Origin: Pseudomonas parakoreensis
GTDB taxonomy: Bacteria; Pseudomonadota; Gammaproteobacteria; Pseudomonadales; Pseudomonadaceae
DNA: 64,000 bases
Reading direction: 5' to 3'
Assembly: GCF_021602155.1 (NCBI RefSeq)
Contig: NZ_BQHY01000007.1
Span: 248,001-312,000 of the forward strand
This document shows, one piece after another, positions 31,257 to 39,469 of this stretch; position 1 is the stretch's first letter; every line of letters begins with the position of its first letter. The position numbers and the translations under genes are program-made. The notes beneath the pieces were generated by a model. That model had not been told where the DNA came from, ran no database searches, and saw only the letters and a list, made by a program, of their open reading frames with translations.

Positions 31257-32146
31257 CGCATAACCTTATTCGTACTGGCCCGCTCGAGTGCACGGGGCGC
31301 CCAGGGGAATAGTGCTTCGATTTGAGTGCCTTTGCCCGGCTCGCTGATGACGTTCAGCGTGCCGCCCAATTGTTCGATCCTTTCGGCCATCCCGGCCATT
31401 CCGCGCTGTCCTTCCCGACCCGGATCCGCAGCAGGCGCGAAGCCTTGGCCATCGTCGCTGATCAACAACGTCAGCCCTTGTGGCAGGCGCTGCACACGGA
31501 TCAACAGGTTGCTGGCCTGCGCGTGGCGCAGAATGTTGGTCACCGCTTCCTGGGTGATGCGAAAGGCGGCGACCGCCATTTCTTCCGGAATGCCGTTGAG
31601 TCGCTGCTGGCAATCGAGGCTCCAGTGCACCGGTGTGTTGGCCAGAGTCTTGAGCAAGTGCGCACGCAGGCTGGCTTCCAGTCCGAGGCTGGTCAGCTGG
31701 CGCGGGTTGAGAATGGCCGAGACGTCGCGCACCTTGTTGAGGGTTTCTTCGAGGGTGTCGCAGAGCGTCGAGCATTGCTCTTGCAAGTCGCTTGGCAAGC
31801 GTCTTTTGAGCCATTCACTTTGCAGTTTGGCGGCCGTCAGTAACTGACCGATGTCGTCATGCAGTTCACGGCTGAGGCGGTGTCTTTCGTTTTCCTGGAC
31901 TTCCAGCAAGCGGTCGGCGAGTTCCTGGGGCTGGAACTTGATCGATTTGCGCGACAGCCGATATTGCACCCAGACACAAGCAGTGGCGGCCATGTTCAAC
32001 AGCAGCAGTCCCAGCGAAAGCGGTGCAGACAAACCGTAGGTCAGCAGGCAGCCGGCGGTGGCAGTGACACACAATATGAGTGTGAACCGGCGTGCATTTT
32101 CCCGGGACGGTGGCCATGTGGTGATTGACTTGAGGCTGGCGTACAT
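31253..32146 (-). CDS. NarX/DegS-type sensor histidine kinase
   Basis: About 297 residues. Two adjacent membrane segments (about 22-40 and 42-62) are joined by a very short loop, so there is almost no periplasmic sensor. A HisKA_3 dimerisation domain follows (ENERHRLSRELHDDIGQLLTA, phospho-His in RELHDD) and an ATPase domain with SDDGQGF and GQRGMAGMAERIE. The signal is probably membrane-derived or cytoplasmic. A longer frame begins with TTG at 32224; neither start has a good ribosome site. Confidence 0.87.
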   Translation of the reverse strand: MYASLKSITTWPPSRENARRFTLILCVTATAGCLLTYGLSAPLSLGLLLLNMAATACVWVQYRLSRKSIKFQPQELADRLLEVQENERHRLSRELHDDIGQLLTAAKLQSEWLKRRLPSDLQEQCSTLCDTLEETLNKVRDVSAILNPRQLTSLGLEASLRAHLLKTLANTPVHWSLDCQQRLNGIPEEMAVAAFRITQEAVTNILRHAQASNLLIRVQRLPQGLTLLISDDGQGFAPAADPGREGQRGMAGMAERIEQLGGTLNVISEPGKGTQIEALFPWAPRALERASTNKVMR

Positions 32147-32640
32147 ATCGGATGGAGCCAATGGATATTCGCTGCGGGCAGACCGGCCGTTGGCTGGCGG
32201 GTCTCTGTCTGAAAATGCTGTCAATTACATTATTGATTTGAACGAGGTTCAGTGAACGCTGTTTGACCGCCAACTGCGTTGGGGAGGACTGTCACTGAAT
32301 CACTTTGCCATTAATTGATAGCAACTAACGGGCGGCATAATACCACTTAAGATACCGTTGGTCGCGTTTGCCATATATGTCCAAAGGGTCAGGAAAGTCG
32401 CCATGTTGGACGTGAGTTCCATAATGGAAAAAAGTCACCTTATTATGCTGGATAGATATCCCGTGGCGCTTGAAGTTGATCGTTACACGGACACAGGCAA
32501 ACCCTGAGGCGCGGGAAAATTTCTGCGGGTGTCAGGTGTGATTATTTAATTCGAACTGTCGCTGGCGGGCATGAACTATTCATTTGCGACATTCAGCGAT
32601 TCGGCTCTACAGCCGCGATGTGCGCATTAACCGCAGCGAA
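32147..32640. other. intergenic region with one possible short ORF
   Basis: About 490 bases between the sensor kinase and the small helical protein gene. It contains the kinase promoter, a possible 34-codon ORF at 32403-32507 on the plus strand, and otherwise nothing I can identify. Confidence 0.45.
32403..32507 (+). CDS. possible 34-residue small protein
   Basis: An ATG with AGGAAA six bases upstream opens a 34-codon frame (begins MLDVSSIMEKSHLIMLD, ends DTGKP). The predicted peptide is soluble and has no recognised family. The support is only the ribosome site and spacing inside an otherwise empty region, so it could be chance. Confidence 0.28.
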   Translation: MLDVSSIMEKSHLIMLDRYPVALEVDRYTDTGKP

Positions 32641-33111
32641 TCAGGCCTGGCGCTCGGAATAAGACAAGAGTGGAACAGGCCGGGGCGAGAGCGAAGGCTG
32701 AAACTGGCGTTGGCCGACCTGGAACGCGAAGGCTTCGATCAGCGAGGTCTGCTCGCTGCTATCCAGGCTCAGTTGCCCGGTATTGTGATCGACCAGTTCA
32801 ATCTGCCAGGCCATCAGGGTGAAACAGTCCTGAAGCGCATTCAGTGCCTGAGCGTGCAGATCGATAGAGTCCGGGGCATGATCGAGCAAGCTGTGAATGT
32901 GCAGGGAAAACTCGGAAATCGCTTCCAGTGCCAACGCTTCGGCACGACTCGCCAGCTTGAGCAGGGTGCTGCGCATGCAGTCGATCGCATCCTTGTCGTT
33001 GCTGATCAATTGCAGGTGGCTCAGACATTCTTCCGACTTGGCCAGGAGTGTTTCCGCTTCGACGAGAAATTCGGGAAAGCGTTGTGCCCAGTCTTTACGG
33101 TCGATTGGCAT
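32641..33111 (-). CDS. small helical protein next to cheV, possibly a degenerate Hpt-like protein
   Basis: A 156-residue protein (MPIDRKDWAQRFPEFLVEAETLL...) that is almost all helix-forming. The region around residues 45-75 (MRSTLLKLASRAEALALEAISEFSL) is loosely reminiscent of an Hpt four-helix bundle but lacks the HxLKG motif with the phosphorylatable histidine. The start is set by GGAGATAAGC directly before ATG; the frame extends to 33294. It is divergent from cheV, so a signalling role is a weak inference from position. I do not recognise the family. Confidence 0.7.
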   Translation of the reverse strand: MPIDRKDWAQRFPEFLVEAETLLAKSEECLSHLQLISNDKDAIDCMRSTLLKLASRAEALALEAISEFSLHIHSLLDHAPDSIDLHAQALNALQDCFTLMAWQIELVDHNTGQLSLDSSEQTSLIEAFAFQVGQRQFQPSLSPRPVPLLSYSERQA

Positions 33112-33494
33112 GCTTATCTCCACAGCGTCATGTCTGATGAGGGAATGCCGTGTGTGTCGACGATCATGAACCGTCGGGAGATCGCGCCCCGCCGTGCAAG
33201 TGCACTGGCTGAGGTTTTCCAGAGGGTGGGTTTCCACTGACCTGCGATCGCACACAATAGCCTGACTCCGTTCATGCAATGAGATTGGCGTCACATTAAT
33301 GGCTATTGGATATTGCGAACATCAGGTTGGGCCTGATTGTTACTAGGGGATTCCCTTACACGCGGGAACCTGTGGCGCAAACTGTGGTCGCGCCAGAAGA
33401 GAATGTAGCAGATGAAAACGCCGGGCCAGTAAACCATGATGTTAATGTGACATCAATGCCTGCGTGTGGCATTTTGATGGTGATTTTGTGGGGA

Positions 33495-33521
33495 TCAAGA
33501 ATCGCCATCAACAGCCGATAA
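33495..33521 (+). promoter_or_regulatory. FliA (sigma28) promoter of cheV
   Basis: TCAAGAAT (33495-33502), an 11-base spacer and GCCGATAA (33514-33521) match the flagellar sigma28 consensus closely. It lies 45 bases before the cheV ATG, giving a short leader. It implies that cheV belongs to the late motility regulon. Confidence 0.85.
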
Positions 33522-33566
33522 CCCCACTTAGTAGTGAATTCATCAGAACAAGCCCAGGAGTCATTG

Positions 33567-34502
33567 ATGGCCGGCATTCTCGACACGGTAGACCAACGCA
33601 CGCAACTGGTGGGTGAGAATCGCCTGGAAATTCTCATGTTTCGACTGGCCGGACGCCAATTGTTCGCGATCAACGTGTTCAAGGTTCAGGAAGTCCTGCA
33701 ATTGCCGAAGCTGACCCTGATGCCGCAACGTCACCCGTTTGTCTGCGGTGTGGTCAACCTGCGTGGCCAGACGCTGCCGGTGATCGACCTGTCCCAGGCG
33801 ATCGGCATGCGCCCGCTGGTACCGGGGCCGAACAGCACCATCATCGTCACCGAGTACAACCGTTCGGTGCAGGCGTTCCTTGTCGGCGGCGTGGATCGCA
33901 TCGTCAACATGAACTGGGAAGCCATCCTGCCGCCGCCGACCAGTGCTGGCCGCCAGCACTACCTGACCGCGATCAGCAAGGTCGACGATCAACTGGTGGA
34001 AATCATCGACGTCGAGAAAGTGCTCGCAGAAATCGTTCCGTACAACGCCAAGGTTTCGCGCGACAAACTCGACGATCCGGTGCTGGAGCGTGCCCGCGGC
34101 CGCGAAGTGCTGCTGGTGGACGACTCCAACGTCGCGCTCTCGCAACTGCGTGACACCCTCGGCCAGCTCGGGGTGAAGATGCACATTGCCAGTGATGGCC
34201 TGAAGGCGCTGAACATGCTCAAGGCCTGGGCCGATACCGGCGTGAACATGACCGACAAACTGCTGATGGTGTTTACCGACGCGGAAATGCCGGAAATGGA
34301 CGGCTATCGCCTGACCACCGAGATCCGCAATGACCCGCGCCTGCGCGGTCTGTATGTGGTGCTGCACACCTCGCTGTCCGGCAGCTTCAACGATTCGATG
34401 GTGAAGAAGGTCGGCTGCGACAACTTCCTCTCCAAGTTCCAGCCGGACAAACTGGTGGACGTGGTGCGTCAGCGTCTGATGCTCGATGAAGTGCCGGCCT
34501 GA
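33567..34502 (+). CDS. cheV: chemotaxis coupling protein CheV
   Basis: The 311-residue protein is a CheW-like domain (residues about 15-160, FRLAGRQLFAINVFKVQEVLQ and VVNLRGQTLPVIDL) fused to a receiver (REVLLVDDSNVALSQL, phospho-Asp in MVFTDAEMPEMDGY). It couples chemoreceptors to CheA and is tuned by phosphorylation. It stands alone, away from the main che cluster, with a sigma28-type promoter and ribosome site CAGGAG upstream. A REP-type inverted repeat follows. Confidence 0.95.
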   Translation: MAGILDTVDQRTQLVGENRLEILMFRLAGRQLFAINVFKVQEVLQLPKLTLMPQRHPFVCGVVNLRGQTLPVIDLSQAIGMRPLVPGPNSTIIVTEYNRSVQAFLVGGVDRIVNMNWEAILPPPTSAGRQHYLTAISKVDDQLVEIIDVEKVLAEIVPYNAKVSRDKLDDPVLERARGREVLLVDDSNVALSQLRDTLGQLGVKMHIASDGLKALNMLKAWADTGVNMTDKLLMVFTDAEMPEMDGYRLTTEIRNDPRLRGLYVVLHTSLSGSFNDSMVKKVGCDNFLSKFQPDKLVDVVRQRLMLDEVPA

Positions 34503-34511
34503 GGAAATTCT

Positions 34512-34610
34512 GTAGCGAGGGGATTTATCCCCGATGGACTGCACAGCAGTCCCGCTTTCTTGATTCAAGTGGGGCCGCTTCGCGCCCCATCGGGGATTAA
34601 TCCCCTCGCC
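34512..34610. repeat. REP-type inverted repeat (GAGGGGATTNATCCCCGATGG family)
   Basis: The arms at 34512-34536 and 34585-34610 are inverted near-copies around GAGGGGATT and ATCCCC, separated by about 48 bases. It is a third sequence family of hairpin repeats in the window, placed between cheV and the MOSC gene. Confidence 0.83.
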
Positions 34611-34700
34611 ATAAACTATCTGTGCAGGCGCATGCATCAGGCTTTGATTCACAGATAAAGCTCGTATAGGGTGGCTTTTTTGCCCATCAGGAAGCTGGAC

Positions 34701-35507
34701 ATGCTGCGTCTGAGTGCGCTTTATCGTTACCCGTTGAAATCCGGCAAGCCCGAGATTCTGCAATCGATTGGCCTGGATAAACTGGGCCTTGAAGGGGATC
34801 GACGCTGGATGCTGGTGGACGAGGCCAGCGGCCGCTTCCTGACCCAAAGGGCCGAGGCGAAAATGAGCCAGCTGTCGGCGCTGTGGAATGCGCAGGGCGG
34901 GCTGACCCTCAGTGCGCCCGACCATGCCGCGCTGGATATTGCGTTACCGCAGGACGATGCCGAGTTGCGCGGTGTGACTATCTGGCGTGACACCCTGCGC
35001 GTTCCGGATGCCGGTGATGCAGCGGCCCGCTGGGTCAGCGATTTCATCGGCAAACCGACCCGTCTGGTGCAGGTGCCACTTGATCGCGCGCGTATGACGC
35101 AGGCCGGGTATGGCCGCGACGATGATCAGGTCGCGTTCGCCGACGGTTTCCCGCTGTTGTTGATTGGCCAGGCGTCGCTTGACGATCTGGTGCAAAAGGT
35201 TGGACGACCGCTGGAGATGCTGCGCTTTCGACCGAATCTGGTGATCGAAGGCAGTACGGCATTTGCCGAAGATGGCTGGAAGCGCATCCGCATCGGCGAT
35301 GTCGAGTTCCGCGTGGTCAAGCCTTGTTCGCGCTGCATCCTGACCACGATTGATCCGCAGACTGGCGAGCGCAGTGCCGATCGCGAACCGCTGGCGACCT
35401 TGCAGAAGTACCGTGCCCAGGCTGATGGCGCGATGTTCGGGCAGAATCTGGTCAACGACAGCAATGGTCGGCTGGAAGTCGGTATGCCGGTGGAAATCCT
35501 CGAATAA
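34701..35507 (+). CDS. MOSC-domain protein (YcbX type)
   Basis: 268 residues: an N-terminal MOSC_N beta-barrel (LSALYRYPLKSGKPEIL, GDRRWMLVD) and a C-terminal MOSC domain with the cysteine in RVVKPCSRCILTTIDP (near 208) that coordinates molybdenum cofactor. E. coli YcbX detoxifies N-hydroxylated bases, so a similar role is plausible. Unlike YcbX there is no C-terminal 2Fe-2S ferredoxin domain. The start MLRLSALYR has AGGAAG upstream. The mobA/moaB/moeA genes lie 7 kb away. Confidence 0.9.
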   Translation: MLRLSALYRYPLKSGKPEILQSIGLDKLGLEGDRRWMLVDEASGRFLTQRAEAKMSQLSALWNAQGGLTLSAPDHAALDIALPQDDAELRGVTIWRDTLRVPDAGDAAARWVSDFIGKPTRLVQVPLDRARMTQAGYGRDDDQVAFADGFPLLLIGQASLDDLVQKVGRPLEMLRFRPNLVIEGSTAFAEDGWKRIRIGDVEFRVVKPCSRCILTTIDPQTGERSADREPLATLQKYRAQADGAMFGQNLVNDSNGRLEVGMPVEILE

Positions 35508-35526
35508 CCGAGGCCGGAAATGAAAA

Positions 35527-35558
35527 ATGCCCGTGTCCATGGACACGGGCATTTTTTT
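35527..35558. terminator. strong Rho-independent terminator
   Basis: A 12-bp stem (ATGCCCGTGTCC/GGACACGGGCAT) with a 2-base loop is followed by T7 on the plus strand and preceded by A-rich sequence. It separates convergent MOSC and ppnP genes. Confidence 0.93.
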
Positions 35559-35579
35559 GCACCGGGAAAAGCCGTGGGC

Positions 35580-35864
35580 TTAGCCGCGGTATTCGCACAG
35601 GTAAGCAGTATCGACGGCGACTTTCAGTTGGAACTTGCTGTTGGCCGGAACGTTGAACTGGCTGCCAGCGGCGAAGGTTTCCCAGTCGCTGCTGTCCGGC
35701 AGTTTGACGGTCAGCGCACCGGAGACTACGTGCATGATCTCGCGCTGAGCGGTGCCGAATTCGTATTCGCCCGGGGCCATGACGCCGATGGTCGCCGGAC
35801 CTTCAGCGGTGCCAAAAGCGATCGACTTGACGGTGCCGTCGAAGTACTCGTTGACTTTGAACAT
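35580..35864 (-). CDS. ppnP: pyrimidine/purine nucleoside phosphorylase PpnP (DUF1255)
   Basis: The 94-residue single-domain cupin ([17 protein letters not shown]..., [28 protein letters not shown]) matches the PpnP family, which phosphorolyses a wide range of nucleosides. The length equals the E. coli enzyme. The frame opens at 35921, but the conserved MFKVNEYF sets the start. A strong shared terminator lies downstream. Confidence 0.94.
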   Translation of the reverse strand: MFKVNEYFDGTVKSIAFGTAEGPATIGVMAPGEYEFGTAQREIMHVVSGALTVKLPDSSDWETFAAGSQFNVPANSKFQLKVAVDTAYLCEYRG

Positions 35865-35978
35865 GGGCGATTCCTCTTGAATGGGGCTTAAAAGGGTTAA
35901 AAAGGGCCGGCCAGTATGCACAAGGCTCCCGGCGCCGTCACCTGCCCGGGGCGTGTCCGGCGAGTTCTCGCCCTGACT

Positions 35979-36521
35979 TCAGAGTGGCAAGACCAACGGC
36001 AACAACCGCGCAGTATTGCGCGCATCTTCCAGGGCCCGATGCTGCTGACCGCTGAACTGCATGCCGGCCAGTTGCAGCGCACCGTTCAGGCCCAACGGTC
36101 GTTCCAGGCGTCGGGCCTTTGCAAAGCGCTGTTTGAGATTCATGTGCGGCACTCGGCCCAGCACGCTGTCGAGTTGCAGGCGCTGCCATTCCTGAAGTAA
36201 CTGCTTGCGGTCGTAATCGCCCCAACTGGCCCAGCCCTCAAGGCGCGTCTGGTGTTGCCCGAGCCAGCGCTCAAAGGCTGGCCAGACCTCGTTCAACGGC
36301 TGCGCGGCATCGATATTGGCCTGGGTGATGTGCGTGAGTTCACGACAAAATGCCGTCAATAACGGCCGTCGGGTCGGTTTGACGAACCGCTGAAAATGAT
36401 CCTGCTCGCGACCGGCTCGATCGACCAGCGTCGCGCCGATTTCGATGATTTCCATTTCCGTAACCGGCCAGCCACCTTCATCTGTGGTGGCTTCCAGATC
36501 AATGACCAGCCAATGGGGCAT
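35979..36521 (-). CDS. DEDDh-family 3'-5' exonuclease
   Basis: A 180-residue exonuclease-domain protein. WLVIDLEATTDEGG carries the first Asp-Glu pair, GDYDRKQL the third acidic residue and HRALEDARNTARLL the His-Asp of the ExoIII motif, all in order as in ERI-1/KapD-like RNA or DNA exonucleases. It is downstream of atuF in the same direction, in the place where atuG would be expected by analogy with P. aeruginosa. There is no reason to link it to terpene catabolism. Substrate is unknown. Confidence 0.9.
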   Translation of the reverse strand: MPHWLVIDLEATTDEGGWPVTEMEIIEIGATLVDRAGREQDHFQRFVKPTRRPLLTAFCRELTHITQANIDAAQPLNEVWPAFERWLGQHQTRLEGWASWGDYDRKQLLQEWQRLQLDSVLGRVPHMNLKQRFAKARRLERPLGLNGALQLAGMQFSGQQHRALEDARNTARLLPLVLPL

Positions 36522-36591
36522 CGCAGGTTTCCTGATTTACGCGTCCTGATAGATCAGAGCGTAGTCAAACCTTGCGTTTGCGCCTGGCGAC

Positions 36592-38553
36592 TCACTCGAC
36601 CTGCAACAGAACCTGACGATTTTTTACCTGATCGCCGACCTTGACCTGCACCCGCTTGAGCACGCCGTCGATGCCGGCCTTGAGCGGATGCTCCATTTTC
36701 ATTGCCTCCAGCACCACCAGCAACTGACCCTTGCTGACCGGACTGCCTTCGCTGACCAGCACGTCGACGATGGCACCGTCCATCGGCGCTTTCAGTGTGC
36801 CGGAGCTGACGCTGCTCTGACTGCTGATCAGCGCATGAGTTCGATCCTCCAGGCGCAGGTTGCCGGGATGGGTGAACAGCCAGAGTTCTTCGCCGACGAT
36901 CCGATACGCATGACGCTGGCGCAGGCCGTCGACTTCCAGCGTCACCGAGCGTTCGTTGCACTCAATGATGGTCAGCATCAGTGCGCGCTGCATCACGTTC
37001 ACGGTGAAGCGGCCAGCGCCGTCCGCAAGCAGTTGCAAGTTCCAGTCCTGCTGTTCCAGCCCGAGGCGGTAATCGAGCGGCGCGCCGACATTGTTGCGCC
37101 AACCCTTGAGCGGCGCGCGATGCGCCTGCGCGCCAGACTGATAAAACAGCACGGCGGCGACGGCCAGTTCCTCCGCGGTGGGGGCGTAGGTGTGCAGGCA
37201 GGGGTGATCAGTGAAATGCTGGGCAATGAACGCGGTGCTGAACTCGCCGCTGATGAACTGCGGATGCTGCAGCAGGCTGACCAGCAAACGCTGATTGCTC
37301 TGTACACCGAGCAGCACGCTGTCCTGCACTGCGCGCAGCAGCTTGCGCCGTGCCTCTTCGCGGGTCGCGCCGTGGGCGATCAGCTTGCCGAGCATCGGGT
37401 CATAGAACGGGCTGATCAACTGACCTTCGCGCAAGCCGTGATCGATCCGCGCGCCGGGATTCAATACCGGTTCCCAGGCCTGCACGCGACCGGTCTGCGG
37501 CAGGAAATTCTGCGTCGGATCTTCGGCATACAATCGCACCTCCATGGCGTGGCCGTTCAGCGTCACCTGTTCCTGTGTCAACGGCAGCGGCTGACCTTCG
37601 GCGACGGCCAGTTGCCAGGCGACCAGATCTTGCCCGGTGATCAGTTCGGTCACCGGATGCTCGACCTGCAGACGGGTGTTCATTTCCAGAAAGTAGAATT
37701 GCCCACGGGCATCAAGCAGAAACTCGACGGTGCCGGCACCGACGTAATTCACCGCCCGGCCAGCCTTCAATGCTGCTTCACCCATGGCCCGGCGCAACTC
37801 GCCGGTCATCACCGGGCAGGGCGCTTCCTCGATGACTTTCTGATGGCGACGCTGCACCGAGCAATCGCGCTCACCGAGGTAGATCAGATTGCCGTGGCAG
37901 TCGCCAAACAGTTGCACCTCGACGTGCCGTGGTTCGATCAGCGCCTGTTCGAGGATCAGTTCGTCACTGCCAAAGCCGTTCAGTGCCTCGGAGCGCGCGG
38001 TGCGCAATTGCGCCGGCAACTCGTCGCTGCTGTGCACCAGGCGCATGCCACGTCCACCGCCGCCGGCGCTGGCCTTGATCATCAGCGGGTAGCCGATGCG
38101 CTCGGCTTCGCGCAGCAAGGTAGCGTCGTCCTGCGCGGCGCCTTGATAGCCGGCGATGCAGGGAACGCCGGCGTCGAGCATGGCGATTTTCGACAGGCGC
38201 TTGCTGCCCATCAACTCGATGGCGTCGGCGCTGGGACCGATGAAGGTCAGACCGGCTTCTGCGCAGGCGCGGGCGAATCCGGGGTTTTCCGAGAGAAAGC
38301 CGTAGCCGGGGTGGATCGCGTCGGCACCGCTGCGGCGCGCGGCATCGAGGATCGCCGGGATGTTCAGGTAGGACTGGTGTACCGGTGCGGCGCCGATGTT
38401 CACCGCTTGATCGGCCATCTGCACGTGCAGGGCATCGGCGTCGGCATCGCTGAATAAGGCGACGGTGCGATAGCCGAGGGCCTGGGCGGTGCGCTGAATG
38501 CGGCAGGCGATTTCACCGCGGTTGGCGATCAGGATTTTGTGGATGGCGGGCAT
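36592..38553 (-). CDS. atuF: geranyl-CoA carboxylase alpha subunit (biotin-containing)
   Basis: 653 residues: biotin carboxylase (ILIANRGEIACRI, ASAGGGGRGM, FLEMNTRLQVEHPVTE), a middle BT-like region and a C-terminal biotinyl domain with the lysine in VLEAMKMEHPL. With AtuC it carboxylates cis-geranyl-CoA. The assignment to geranyl-CoA over methylcrotonyl-CoA carboxylase comes from the operon (atuABCDE upstream, AtuR divergent); the subunit alone would be ambiguous. A 118-base gap with a REP-type hairpin separates it from atuE, unlike the tight spacing elsewhere in the operon. Confidence 0.92.
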   Translation of the reverse strand: MPAIHKILIANRGEIACRIQRTAQALGYRTVALFSDADADALHVQMADQAVNIGAAPVHQSYLNIPAILDAARRSGADAIHPGYGFLSENPGFARACAEAGLTFIGPSADAIELMGSKRLSKIAMLDAGVPCIAGYQGAAQDDATLLREAERIGYPLMIKASAGGGGRGMRLVHSSDELPAQLRTARSEALNGFGSDELILEQALIEPRHVEVQLFGDCHGNLIYLGERDCSVQRRHQKVIEEAPCPVMTGELRRAMGEAALKAGRAVNYVGAGTVEFLLDARGQFYFLEMNTRLQVEHPVTELITGQDLVAWQLAVAEGQPLPLTQEQVTLNGHAMEVRLYAEDPTQNFLPQTGRVQAWEPVLNPGARIDHGLREGQLISPFYDPMLGKLIAHGATREEARRKLLRAVQDSVLLGVQSNQRLLVSLLQHPQFISGEFSTAFIAQHFTDHPCLHTYAPTAEELAVAAVLFYQSGAQAHRAPLKGWRNNVGAPLDYRLGLEQQDWNLQLLADGAGRFTVNVMQRALMLTIIECNERSVTLEVDGLRQRHAYRIVGEELWLFTHPGNLRLEDRTHALISSQSSVSSGTLKAPMDGAIVDVLVSEGSPVSKGQLLVVLEAMKMEHPLKAGIDGVLKRVQVKVGDQVKNRQVLLQVE

Positions 38554-38593
38554 GGTGATCTTCCTGAGTATTTGGCGGTGGGTTGGCTGGCCT

Positions 38594-38668
38594 CTTCGCG
38601 AGCAGGCTCGTTCCTACAAGGAATTTGCATCGTTCACAAAACCTGTGGGAGCGAGCCTGCTCGCGAAG
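38594..38668. repeat. REP-type inverted repeat between atuE and atuF
   Basis: The arms CTTCGCGAGCAGGCTCG (38594-38610) and CGAGCCTGCTCGCGAAG (38652-38668) are exact inverted copies, with GGAGC- and GTTCC-type edges and about 41 bases between them. It is the only repeat in the window that lies inside an operon. Confidence 0.9.
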
Positions 38669-38671
38669 CTT

Positions 38672-39469
38672 TCAGGTGGCCCATCGCGGTTTTCGCTTTT
38701 GCACGAAAGCCATCGTGCCCTCGATCCCTTCGACACCGGTCACCGCTTTACTGAACCACTGCGCTGCGTCATCCAGCAATTCATTCGATGGCTGTCCGGC
38801 GCTGGCCAGCAACAGCTTTTTGGTCATCGCATTCGCGTCCGGTGCGCAGCACAGAACATGGTCGAGTACTTCGTCGAGGCGTTCGGCCAATGCCTGCGGA
38901 TCCTGCTCGACAAAATGCACCAGCCCCAGGCGTCGCGCTTGATGACCATCGAAACGCGCGGCTGTCAGTGCCAGCCGACGGGTTTCGGTCAGGCCGATGC
39001 GTTGCACCACGAACGGCGCGATCTGCGCAGGCAGCAGCCCGAGGCTGGTTTCCGGCAGGCCGAATTGCGCCTGATGATCGGCCATGGCGATATCGCTCAC
39101 ACATGCCAGCCCAAGACCACCGCCGAGCACTGCGCCTTGCAACACCGTGATCAGCACTTGCGGCGCCTGCTGCGCCTCTTGCAACAGCGCACCGAAAGCG
39201 CGGTTCAAATCGCGATAGGCATCGGCGCCCCGGGCGCGTGCATTGGCCATGTCCTTGATGTCGCCGCCAGCGCAGAAGTGCCCGCCCGCGCCACTGAGCA
39301 CCAGGGCGCGAACACTGCGCTCATCGCGTACCGTCGCCAGTACCGAACGCAGTTCGGCGACCATGTGCAGGCTCATCGCATTGCGGCTTTCCGGGCGATT
39401 GAGGGTGATGTGCAATACGCCGCCATGCAGCTCCAGCAGCAGTGTCTGGCAATCGGGCAGGGGGCTCAT
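38672..39469 (-). CDS. atuE: isohexenylglutaconyl-CoA hydratase (enoyl-CoA hydratase family)
   Basis: The 265-residue crotonase-fold protein has the oxyanion-hole motifs LSGAGGHFCAGGDIKDM and QGAVLGGGLGLACVSDIAMA. In the acyclic terpene pathway AtuE hydrates isohexenylglutaconyl-CoA, the product of geranyl-CoA carboxylase. The start codon overlaps the atuD stop by four bases (ATGA). Specific function is assigned by synteny. Confidence 0.9.
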   Translation of the reverse strand: MSPLPDCQTLLLELHGGVLHITLNRPESRNAMSLHMVAELRSVLATVRDERSVRALVLSGAGGHFCAGGDIKDMANARARGADAYRDLNRAFGALLQEAQQAPQVLITVLQGAVLGGGLGLACVSDIAMADHQAQFGLPETSLGLLPAQIAPFVVQRIGLTETRRLALTAARFDGHQARRLGLVHFVEQDPQALAERLDEVLDHVLCCAPDANAMTKKLLLASAGQPSNELLDDAAQWFSKAVTGVEGIEGTMAFVQKRKPRWAT

